A stretch of 64,000 nt of DNA from Proteromonas lacertae (Eukaryota > Sar > Bigyra > Opalinata > Proteromonadidae). Shown piece by piece: positions 11,570 through 21,599 of the stretch; position 1 is the first letter of the stretch, and each line of letters opens with the position of its first letter. The notes under the pieces were generated by a model. It worked only from the letters and a program-made list of their open reading frames with translations. It did no database searches and was not told where the DNA came from. A program made the position numbers and the translations under genes. The stretch spans positions 1-64,000 of the forward strand of contig NGBS01000610.1 in NCBI GenBank assembly GCA_002245135.1. Reading direction: 5' to 3'.

Positions 11570-12328
11570 TCAATCTCTTTTCACATGTTTTGGTTTTAAG
11601 CAATACATAAAACTAATAAGAGAAGTAATATAGCATAGCAAGAAAGTAAAAGCAAAAACAATTGTAAATATAATACTTATCTGACCAGATCTAAAGAAAA
11701 AATAATAAATAAAAACAATTATACATAGAATATCCTTTTCTTTCTAAATACTCTGACATTTTTCCAATATATTTCTGAATTATCACAAATACACCCTCCA
11801 TATAGTCAGTATAACTAAATTTAGGAGTGAAGTTATGGATAGGAGTTGTAGATTCCCAATCACCATTTAAAAATGTTATACATTTTGAATATACAAATCT
11901 ATTTATATCACATAATGTAGATAGTGATTTATACTCATCGTTGTATTCTATTACTTCATTATTATGGATATAATAGAGAGTTGGAATTGATTGAATGTCA
12001 TACTTTGTTTTTAACATTACACCATTATCAAAATCAGATATACCAAATAACATTTTTTCACTAAAATGATATGACAGTTGATCAAATGATGGTAAAAACT
12101 TTGAACTGTGATTTGACCAAACTGCATAACTACAAACGATAATTAATTCCAAAAATACAACAACAGTACTTTATCTTTCTCATTTGATATAAATTTATTG
12201 TAATTACTATATGTTACATTAACAATTTCAGAACTAATGAGCGAAATATAAAATAAATACTTTAATTCGTAAGATAATGCACAGTTTATAAACAAAATGA
12301 TATAAATGAGATGATTAAAGTGAAGCAT
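11570..12328 (-). CDS. ER thioredoxin-like membrane protein without CxxC
   Basis: Three exons (12328-12159, 12129-11725, 11690-11570) give 231 residues. Layout: hydrophobic signal peptide (HLIYIILFINCALS), thioredoxin fold (KVLLFYAVWSNHSSKF ... YDIQSIPTLYYI with the conserved cis-Pro), a linker, then one C-terminal membrane segment (SIIFTIVFAFTFLLCYI) and a short basic tail ending KHVKRD. This is the plan of TMX-type protein disulfide isomerases of the ER. The active-site segment, normally WCxxC, reads WSNHS, so both redox cysteines are absent and a non-catalytic, client-binding role is inferred. It is divergent from the DHHC gene, with 91 bp between start codons. Confidence 0.78.
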
Positions 12329-12419
12329 GATGAAAAAACAACAAATTAATTATTTCTATTCAAGCTTTTATGCTTGAGAATAACATTTGATTTGTTTTCT
12401 TCAATAACAGCTGATTTAG

Positions 12420-14277
12420 ATGAGAAAAGATTGTTTTGATGATAAAACTAATTCATTTTCTGATTTAATTAGCCATATAAAGAAGAATAATGTTCAAGCT
12501 GTATAAATTTCCTCATTTGTTGTTAGATTATAAATTATTTTGATGATGAACCGGAATATTCGGTCAGAGCGTCAGATAGTTTAGGAAAAACTCTGTTACA
12601 CTTCGTATAATATCAATTTTCATCTCTATTGTAGTCTGCAAGATATAACTCAATAGCTACTACAGATTATCTGCTTGGAATGGGATTAGATATAAATTGT
12701 GCTGATAGAACAGGAATTACTCCGTTAATGGAAGCAGCTTCAGAAGGCAATCTATCAACAAGTATACATATGAAGTACATTCATTTTATTTCTATAGTTG
12801 TATTTTTAATAAAGCATAAGGCATGTATAACACAAATCGACCATAATCATTGGAGTGCAATACACTATGCAGCTAATAATGGTAAATTATCAGCAATTGC
12901 ATGTTTACAACATCATGGTGCATTATTAGACGGAGAAACAATAATCAATGATACTCCTTTATTACTATCCTTACAAAATAAATATGATATTGTATATTAT
13001 ATGTATATTAATTTATAATAGTGTGCTCAGTGGCTAATCCATCGAGGATGTGATATTTATCATTTAAATAAGAATAGGTATAGTGCACTTCATTTTGCTG
13101 TGATAAATGGAGATATAAAGACAGTGAATATGTTACTATCATATACTGATAATAATATTGTTATATTAATAAATCAAAAGACTGTAGATGGTTATACATG
13201 TTTTGATGTATAAATAAAATATAATATATATATTATATTTTTTCTTTTTCTTTAATTATATCTTTATTATTATTAGTTTATTGATAAAGCTCTTTCAAAT
13301 AAACTCACAATATGTGACAGAATCAAATATCATGAAATATATACTAATATACAGAGAAGATTAAAGAGATGTTCATTATGGTTATATTTCAAAGAATCTT
13401 TATTCTTTATTTGGGAATATTTTTCATTCTGTTTAACAATCTCAATGATTTCATCTGCTTGGTCTTTCTTTGTGGTTTTAAAGAATGATTTTCCTACTCC
13501 AAATAATTTGTTATATTTTAATATAATAATGTCAATAATAGTAACTAGTTTGTGGTGTATTTGTTATTATATGGATCCTGGATATATAATATCTTATATA
13601 TATATATATATATATAAATTATCTTTATGTTTTTTTAATATATATTTCACCCTGTTGATAATAACAATGATTTGCATGATAATTATTTAATCACACTAGA
13701 TGAAGGTGTAGTAGTTCCAATCTGTCCAACATGTGAAATATCTCGTCCAAATCGATCAAAACATTGTAAAGATTGTAATAGATGTGTATATAGATTCGAT
13801 CATCATTGTATATATATATATATATATATATAGGTCCATGGATAGGTAACTGTGTAGGAATAAGAAATCATAAATACTTTATATTATTTCTTATATTTTC
13901 ATTAATCCATATTATTAGTTTTACTGTATTACTGTTTTTCATGATTAATTTGAATAATACATTACAGTTCTTTACTAATATGGATGGTATCACTATTGCT
14001 ATTGGAGGGATATTCTGCTTTATGTATTTTATTATTATTATTATGAATTAGATATGATTTGAATATTTTATATGTTCAAATAAAGAATATATCAAGAAAT
14101 ATAACCACCAATGAATCGCTTAATTGGAATCATTATAGTTATTTGAAGAATAAGATCAATGGATCATTTTATAATCCTTACGATAGAGGAGTTAAAGAAA
14201 ATTTAATTGATTTTTTCACATCAAGGAATAATGAAACAAGAACAGGATATCAGTCAGTACCTACTGAAATTGTGTAG
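12420..14277 (+). CDS. ankyrin-repeat DHHC palmitoyltransferase (HIP14-like)
   Basis: Nine exons sum to 1,551 nt, 516 residues, in frame. S-acyltransferases of this group attach palmitate to cysteines of membrane proteins. N-terminal ankyrin repeats ([41 protein letters not shown]) are followed by membrane segments, the DPG motif (YMDPGYI), a Cys-rich zinc-binding region ([18 protein letters not shown]) and the catalytic [12 protein letters not shown]. Two more membrane segments, the TTxE motif (TTNE) and the C-terminal [10 protein letters not shown] motif follow. Order and motifs match ZDHHC17/13 and yeast Akr1-type enzymes. The intron inside DHHC (13808-13833) is pure TA repeat, and the one after DPGYI is a candidate AT-AC intron. 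All catalytic residues are present. Confidence 0.92.
13589..13650 (+). other. candidate U12-type AT-AC intron
   Basis: The intron starts ATATCTTATA right after the codons for DPGYI and ends TTTCAC, 62 nt. A TTTTTTAAT branch-like motif sits about 12 nt before the end. There is no AG dinucleotide anywhere between 13570 and the next conserved codons, so a normal GT-AG intron is impossible, and exon lengths on either side sum to a full frame only with this removal. Confidence 0.72.
13808..13833 (+). repeat. intron made entirely of TA repeat
   Basis: The 26-nt intron splitting the DHHC codons is GTATATAT...ATATAG with no other bases. Splicing restores DHHCPW exactly. Confidence 0.85.
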
Positions 14278-14388
14278 ATTTAATAATTTATGGTTTATTT
14301 TGTTAATTGTTAACTTTTCTAGAAAGAAAAACAACCGTTTTGAAACGACTATATCACAACAATCTCTTTTTTTGATTAATACACATTA

Positions 14389-15487
14389 ATGGATCAACTT
14401 TCCTCATCTCCTGTGTCGGTTCTTTTGCCAATCTATCGTCATGCGCAAATTATTTCACAGAAAAAGAGTATATCTTTTCTAGTTTAGAATCTTCTAGATC
14501 GTAAATTAGAACTAGATTTTGGAGATGGAAAACCATATTATATTACAAATAAAGGCCAATGTTTAATTATAAACAAACATTGCTACGTTTTTAATAATCC
14601 AGAAGAAAAAGAATGTTTTATGAAGACACAAACTCTCAAAATGGATAAGTTTGAACTTCCAAAACAAAAAGAAGGTATTATAAAAAGTAGTATTGTTGAT
14701 AATACAATTACAATTACAGTTAGTTTATCTAAAAGATCAAAAGAAAGAGTATAATATATTATCTATTTATTAAATAGCATATTTCTTTTGGAACTGTATC
14801 TGAAAGAGAGTATGAGCGTCAAATTGGTGGTAGTTCAGCTGTCCCACTAGAAGGAGCTTGGCCATTAGGATTATCATGGAAATATACCAAAAAAGAAGTA
14901 ATATCAGTAGATGAATTCGAAAAACGTAAAGAATTAATAATTGAAGATAGAATATCAAAGCTACCAAACCACAAAAAGCAATACGCAACAGGAGAAACAC
15001 GGCAACTGTGCCACCGATCAAAGCCAAATCCAATATTCACATTTCTTACTGAAAAACAAAGAAAAGATATATTTATAAATACTATGAAGATAGTGATAAT
15101 TTAATATCACTAGAATCTGATAATAATTATGAATGTATTGATTTAAACAATATTAGAGAAAGTCGTCAAAATGTAGGATGTAATTGTAGATCAATACAAA
15201 AACACAAACTATCAAATAAGAAGAAATTGGAATTTTTAAAATTGTGGAATGTTGAAGTGAAAAAGGGCGATGATATAAATCAATTATACAATGATAATTT
15301 GAGTAAAAATAATAAACAATGTTTGCACAATTGCCCTTGTGAAATGAATGGTATTGAATGCCATTATTTAGTATGTAATTGTTGTGATAAGAAAATGGAT
15401 TGTGAGAATCGGTATGGTGTACATAACTATGAAGAGAATATGATTAAACAATTTAGATATAGTGTATTGAATAGATTAAATACGTGA
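14389..15487 (+). CDS. CSRNP-like cysteine-rich nuclear protein
   Basis: After two short introns (14468-14497, 14752-14780) the protein has ISFGTVSEREYER, PLEGAWPLGLSWKY and VDEFEKRKELI. A cysteine-rich segment follows: CNC (about 15180), then CLHNCPCEMNGIECHY, CNCC and CENRYGVHNYEEN. This order matches the conserved domain of cysteine/serine-rich nuclear proteins (CSRNP/AXUD1), putative DNA-binding transcription regulators that also occur in protists. The frame breaks at about 15063-15075 between the two halves; one extra T in the TTT run would restore it. A GTGCC...ATAG intron is a less likely alternative because it would be GC-richer than all its neighbours. Function beyond DNA or metal binding is unknown. 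Confidence 0.65.
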
Positions 15488-15595
15488 TTTTGTATGTAAA
15501 TGAATATATTATATGTTAATTCTTTTGTTTTGAGTTATATATCAAATAAAAACAGTCTTATTATTATTATATATAAATATTAATAATTACTATAT

Positions 15596-17237
15596 TTATG
15601 AATACTCATCTTCAATATCTTTTAATCTCTTTTCATAAATCTCCATTATTTGATCATCCAATGATTTTAGTTTATTTGATAATTCATCTGTCAATCTGTC
15701 CTTTAATACTAAAACAGAGTGATTATTAGACTCCAATAATCTCTTTAAGAAATATGTTCCTTCTTTATTTACCTGTTCTGTATTATTATCTTTCTTCATT
15801 ATATTAATGATATTTTCAGTAATATAAAGAGCATTATAAGCAGATTCATTCAACTTCTCATCATCTATAATAGATACAAATATATGTAATGCATTTTGAC
15901 AATGTTTTGGATTAACTAATAATTCGTTTAACAATCTGCAAATTCTCCAATCAAATACTTCCAACGATATATCTCTATGATGAACTAACTGCAATAAGAA
16001 CTGCTTTCTAGCATCAGCATTCTCTTGTATATTCCTAATAGCAACTTTTGCATTGTTTTTAATACCTTCTGATAAACCATGTTCAGCTAATAATGATAGA
16101 TATTGGCAAGCATTACATGTATAAACTAATCTTTTAGCATCTTCATTTACACTCAAAGCCATAATACAACCTGACCATACACGTTGTACTTCTTCAACTT
16201 TCATATATTTCTATTCATTGTAATAATTAACAATATATATATATATATACTTTTAATATTTCTATAATTACTTCTATTGTATGTTGTTCTACTTCCTGTC
16301 TTTTACCTTCTAATTCATTTCCTAAATTCCATAAACATTGAATAGCTTTACAATATAAATCAATTCTATCATCTTCAGCTATATATAATATAAAATATAT
16401 AATATATTATATATTATATGTTATACTTGGAAATACCAATCCAAAAGATTCACCTTTCAAACAATTCATTAAGTTCCTCACTACTGGACATTCTAAACTT
16501 GGAACACAACCATTTGAATAAGTGGTTAAATTAACATAAGTCTGTACAATATGGGATATTGACATTAATGACCTTGGTTGTGATTGGTTCTCTCTATTTT
16601 CATCATTTATTGCATCTACTAAATGTGGAATGATATTGTTTGATGTGATGATTCTTTGAACTCCATCTTTATAATTAGAGAGACTTTCAAATGCCATAGC
16701 TGCACTTTCTCTGACTGTATGGTCGGGATGTATCAACATCTTATCTAATGTGTCTATTACACCTTCATCACTGTCGATTAATTCTCTACCTGGTTGTAAC
16801 ATGAAACAAGATGCTAATATTTGACAAGCTTTGGATGCACATCTTGGATCTTGAGGCCAATCCCATCTTAATCCATTAATACAGGCTTGAATGCAACCAC
16901 AACCTATTGCATCCATCTTTTGTTCTTGAACTGATAATAAATCATAGAAGTCACTTAAAGCTTTGTATCTACCATCGAATGGTAATCCTTCGACGTAGAA
17001 TAAAGCGATATATTTTTCTGTGGCTCTATAACCGAATGCAGTTGCAATCTATTTATTTATAATGTGTACTACAATACTTCATGTGGATGTGGATAATGTG
17101 CAAAGTGTTGAATAGATTTATCAGGATCATATGGATGTCGATCTTTTAAAAATTGACTAAACGAAATATAATATAACTAGAATATACCTTACAACATGTT
17201 GTGTCTGATATGAACCTACAAGCTGATATTTAGGCAT
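15596..17237 (-). CDS. armadillo-repeat protein, RSPH14-like
   Basis: Five exons; the first two are short (MPKYQLVGSYQTQHVV, then SQFLKDRHPYDPDKSIQHF). The body is armadillo/HEAT helices: IATAFGYRATEKYIALFY, GCGCIQACINGL, GVIDTLDKMLIHPDHTVRES, IIPHLVDAI and IRNIQENADARKQ. The opening (AxAFGYRA) and repeat pattern resemble radial spoke head 14 (RSPH14/RTDR1), a component of the flagellar radial spoke. The total of about 480 residues is longer than human RSPH14 (about 350), with an added C-terminal helical tail (LKDRLTDELSNKL). The flagellar role is inferred and fits CFAP57 and MAPK15 in the same window. Another ARM-repeat protein is possible. Confidence 0.62.
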
Positions 17238-17342
17238 TTTTTATAAAAAACGAAAAAAACGGTCGAGCATTTAGTCAAGTATATTCGTTTCATTACAATT
17301 TTAAAAAAGAAAATAAACGTCAAATAATTATTAATTTATAAT

Positions 17343-18563
17343 TTAATAAGCTAAATCATGCTCTATTTCATCCACTAAATCCCATAAAGACATAACCATT
17401 GATGTATTCCCTTCATCATACGAATTATTCAAAAATGAAACATCATTACTGTCTTCATTAATAATATCATCTGCATCACTATATACATCATTCCTATATC
17501 CTCTTTCCTCACTAAATTCATCATTATCATCTTCCTCATCATAATCATAATCAAATTCATTTTTATTTTCTATTACAGATTCAATTAAGTCTAAACTATT
17601 TTCATTTTCATTTATTTCTTTGTTGTACTTTAAATTATTATTATTATTATTATTACTTTTAATTGTATTAATAATATTTGAATGAAATACTTTTGTTTTG
17701 GTTTTATTTTTTGTTTGAGGCGTTGTTATACTTGGTGGTGGTGGATTTTCAGTTTTATTTTTCTTTACTTTTACATTTGTTATTTTTGAATGATATACAT
17801 TATTAGGTGTTATATTATATTTATTAGCATTAATATTACTAAGTATTGATTGTTTTGGCTTAATTACAGTAGTTTTAGTTTTCTTTTGAATTGGTTTATT
17901 TATTTTAGAAATTATCTTTGGTTGTATATTGATTGAATTAACTTCAGAAATTTTAAGATTATTTTTTTCATTTATTATGTTCATTGTATCTGTATTTATT
18001 AGTGTATTTGTACAATCAAAATCAAAAGATAAAACTGGATAAGTGGAAAAACAAAGTGAAGATTTTATTAACTTTTCTTCACCTTCTGTTGATGTTGATT
18101 TTGTTTGAGAAAATAGATGCAATGGAACTGTTTGAACTGATGTACTACTAAATTCTATGTTCTTTATGGATGTTAGCTTTTCTTGATATGTTTTAACCAT
18201 TGTCAGTGAAGCTGTCAGTTTAGATTTTAGAGATAAATGCATTAAGGAGATATGCTAAAAATTAAATGTTTTAAAATGATATTTTCTATTTCTGTATTTA
18301 AATTATTAATTTGTAATGACATTTCTTCATTGTCTAGAGTAAGTTTATCATTCTTTCCACCAAGCTACACATTAATTTATTATATATACATCCATTACAC
18401 TCTGTACTAATTTATATATTTTATTTTTCTCTTCCTCACATAGGTCTTTTATTCTGAGATTATTGCCAACATGTGGATCTATTAATTTCATAATGAATAG
18501 ATAATACCTTCTGTATTATTTGTAACACCTCTTTTAAGTGATTCAATACTTGGGTAGTTCATA
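17343..18563 (-). CDS. acidic coiled-coil protein, unknown
   Basis: The first exons (from ATG 18563) read MNYPSIESLKRGVTNNTEDP, then HVGNNLRIKDLCEEEKNKIY and LTLDNEEMSLQINNLNTEIEN, a short coiled coil. A 299-residue second part starts at 18242 (MHLSLKSKLTASLTMVKTYQ), with Lys/Pro/Asn-rich linkers, an Asn run and a very acidic C-terminus (YDYDEEDDNDEF). The two parts are joined only if one T is restored at CCT-TAA (about 18246); otherwise they are two overlapping genes. I recognise no family with confidence. The start is divergent from the next gene, with only 53 bp between the two ATGs. Confidence 0.55.
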
Positions 18564-18616
18564 AATCAATTACAAAATTTAAATTCAAAAAAGCTTGACT
18601 TGAACATATTTTCGTT
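18564..18616. promoter_or_regulatory. 53-bp divergent promoter
   Basis: Separates the start codons of the acidic coiled-coil gene (minus) and the coiled-coil/LRR gene (plus). Contains ATATTTTCGTTATG next to the plus-strand start. Very short for two genes. Confidence 0.45.
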
Positions 18617-19949
18617 ATGAGTTGTGTAGAAGGGAATCAAGAGTATGTTATTTCAAAATAATATTGTTAGACATTCAGAGTGGTACTATAAAACACTTCA
18701 AAAGAATATAGATGATGAGAATGATAGAAATTGGGAAATAAGGAGTATATTGATGTTTGTTTTATATTCACAAAATAGCACGAAAGAAAGTATCACAATT
18801 AATAGAAAAAAGATCACAAAGATCAGAAGATCAACATATGAGATCTCAACTAGCTTTGAAAGAGAAGAAAAATGAAGATCATCATCAACAACAACGACTG
18901 TTATATGCGAGAAGGAGTGTATTATATGAAAAGACCAAACAGAAAGAAGAACATGATAGAAAGATGAGAATATTAAAAGCGAAACAGATGGAACATGATA
19001 AATTATTTCGTCAAATATGTTCAGAAGAGTTCTTTTGGGTTAATGTGTATAGATATTTACCCCGAAGTGAGTTATACAATGGATTATGTATTTCATCTTC
19101 AGCTTTCTTTCATTTATCTAAAACAGTTCATTCTTTGAGATTAAATTTAGAAAATATGGATGATATCTTTTTTATATATATTATAATTATACTAAAGGAT
19201 TAGTTTATCATTAATATGAATTTACAGAATGGAACAATTAATTTAAAACGATTTCCTCAATTACAAGAGATAATTATCAATCATTCTTCACAATTAGGAA
19301 TTGAAAAATTCTCTGCTGCTTTATTAAATGATTATAAATACATTTCATTATCTAAACTTAATCTATCATGTATAAATGCCATTCATATTATATTATATTT
19401 ATTAGATGCAAATATTGGAGCATTGGGAATGAAAATATTATGTAAATCTTTTAATCAACATTGTTGTATTAAATTACATTCACTGATATTGAAATCAACA
19501 TGTTTGGGAGTTAAAGGATGTGAATATCTATCAGAATCATTGAGTAATAAGATAATGAATAATTTAGAAACACTGGATATTTCAAGTATATTTTATAGAT
19601 TCTGTAATATGTATTTTTATTATATCTATAGATAATGATATTGGTGATAAAGGAATTTATTACTTAGTGAAAGCGTGGAAGACTTCTTGTTGTTTGGAAT
19701 TGAAACATATTGATTTAAGATGTATTGATTATTGTATTATACATTTGTAGATAATCAAATAGGAATAAATGGTTTAAGTCAATTGAAAGGTTTTTTACTA
19801 ATGGGAATATGCAAACAAATAGAAAATATAAATATTAGACGTATTTATAAGATTTTTATATGATATTATTTATAGATAATAATTATGGAAAAGCAGGAAT
19901 TGATCTTTTAGACAATAACAGTGTAATTCAACCATTATTAACATATTAA
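18617..19949 (+). CDS. coiled-coil protein with C-terminal LRRs
   Basis: Eight exons total 1,062 nt, 353 residues, in frame. The N-terminal third is a highly charged helix (EKRSQRSEDQHMRSQ, RSVLYEKTKQKEEHDRKMR). A segment like an F-box/LRR entry (EEFFWVNVYRYLPRSELY) follows, then leucine-rich repeats of the RI/NLR type (KLNLSYANIGALGMKIL, LETLDISNNDIGDKGI, HIDLR.NQIGINGL). Introns fall at the same place in consecutive repeats, phase 1 after LxLS/LxLR and before N. Intron 3 (19163-19225) is a candidate AT-AC intron. Probably an adaptor or cytoskeletal protein; the function is not known. Confidence 0.72.
19163..19225 (+). other. candidate U12-type AT-AC intron
   Basis: Starts ATATCTTTTT, ends GAATTTAC, 63 nt, with TCATTAAT about 11 nt upstream of the end. 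The join gives NMD-ENGTINLKRF and keeps all eight exons in one 1,062-nt frame. No GT dinucleotide is available at the required exon edge. Confidence 0.7.
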
Positions 19950-20053
19950 TGTAATTTATATGATTTGTATGTGTAATGCAATGAGATAATAAAAACATAC
20001 AAAACTAAATAAAAATACACGAATTATAGTAAATGACAGTTTAATTACAACTT

Positions 20054-21238
20054 CTATTGAACATAATCACCATATTGCCTCATTTCTGCAGCTGTGAGAT
20101 TTATAGAGTTAACATAATTATATAATATATCTCTTGCTTCTATATGCTCACTATCTTCATAATCAGCCAACACTATCATAATCTCAAACAGGAAAGAAGT
20201 TCCAAAACACTCCCTGATTAAATAAATATCAGTCATTTCATAAGCAAAGGGAGTAAGACAAATTGGCAGTAATTTCTGTAAAGACAATAGCAATCTTTTA
20301 TTAGACTCATAAAACTCAGCTAATTGATGTATGATCAAAAAGGAATATTCTTTTAAAGCTTCTATTTTCAATGGTTTTTCAACGATTAAATATAATATTA
20401 TAATTGTCACTCTTGGATCTTCTATTGGTAGTATGTTATTAATATATTCTGTTAATTTCACAAATTGAGTTGCAGCTAAGAGTTTATTTAACTCATTATT
20501 ATCTAATAATTGTGATAAATTGTCATAATATTTGTATATTATATCATTAATAATTCGATTAAGTGGAGTTGGCCATTCTATATATAAAATATATACAAAT
20601 TATTATCATACGCAAATATATTCTTCTAAATTTCAATTCTCTATTTGGCTTTATAAATGATCTGTATTTCTTTAATATCTTTTTATCTTCAACTGATATT
20701 TCAAATATATTTACTTTCTTATATTTCACATATGCCAATATTTCGTTGAATTTATTTTGCTTTGATGGATCATCTATTCAAATATACATATTATAAATAT
20801 CTAAATACTTTCTATCTCATTTTTATAGGTATAATAATACTTCATCAATGTAAATAATAATTCCTGTTCATCTGGAACTACAAACTTATCTAACTTTACT
20901 AATAACAATACTTCTTCCAATGATAATTCATCCGGATATTCTATCATTCTATTAATATATAAAAAATACCATTAATTAGTATAAATCCATATCTCTGTAG
21001 TTCTTGAAGTAAAAAGTACATAAAATTGGTTAAATTAGAGGTATGTTTAATTGTTTTTATTTGGTGTAATAATGACACAAGTAATTCTAAAGACATATTC
21101 AGTTTAATCCATCTAATACAGTAATTTAAAATATAAATACGATAAATATGTAGCTATTGATTTCTGATTTGTATATGCATTTGCTAATAATAATCGAATG
21201 ACATTAAATCTGTTAATACACTCACTTTTGATAATCAT
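20054..21238 (-). CDS. helical protein of unknown function
   Basis: From a possible ATG at 21238, short introns (for example 20948-20976, ending AATGATAG) join MIIKSECINRFNVIRLLLAN, LELLVSLLHQIKTIKH, EYPDELSLEEVLLLVKLDKF, VPDEQELLFTLMKYYY, KKYRSFIKPNRELKFRRIYL and the 135-residue last exon (INNILPIEDPRVTIIILYLI ... AEMRQYGDYVQ). About 380 residues, predicted all-alpha. The middle resembles a BACK-type helical region of BTB proteins, but no BTB fold is evident. I do not recognise it; the start may lie further upstream. Confidence 0.5.
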
Positions 21239-21560
21239 ACTTCTGTCAACTTTTGGAGTCTTGCTCCTGTGCCTAATATATACTATAGTCTAAAATAAAT
21301 ACGAGCTCCTTCGCGAGCTAGGAGTTAAAAAAGAATTCATTCTTAACGGCTAGTGAAATGATGAAACACTTTATTTTTAAAAAATTGTTCCAAATATATA
21401 TTTTTTGGTTTTTTCGCTGCAATGAATAAATTGAAAAAACAGAAAAGTGCTTTATCGATTGAAATGTGATCTTGTATAATATAGTGAATATATTGTAGAG
21501 GACTATAGATGAAAGACTGCCATTTAAAGTATTTAAACATTATTATGCTAGATTAATAAA
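21239..21560. other. gene-free stretch with GC-rich hairpins
   Basis: About 21255-21345 is much richer in G+C than its surroundings and contains short hairpins: GGAG-TCTTG-CTCC (about 21256) and AGCTC-CTTCGC-GAGCT (about 21304), followed by an imperfect palindrome around GAATTC. It might encode a small structured RNA, but it matches no RNA I know. A 65-residue minus-strand open frame (21343-21540) has no recognisable features and I do not call it. Confidence 0.4.
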
Positions 21561-21599
21561 GTATTGCTGGTTAAGACATCTTCAATATCGTATTTGACA

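Noticed and set aside
15056-15069. A 14-nt AT-AC intron in the CSRNP-like gene
   Set aside because: Too short for any known spliceosome; a one-base loss in the TTT run is simpler.
20940-20980. Frame break in the unknown helical gene
   Set aside because: Extending the intron to end at AATGATAG restores the frame.
21343-21540. 65-residue minus-strand ORF
   Set aside because: Phe/Tyr/Lys-rich composition typical of random AT-rich DNA, no neighbours or motif to support it.
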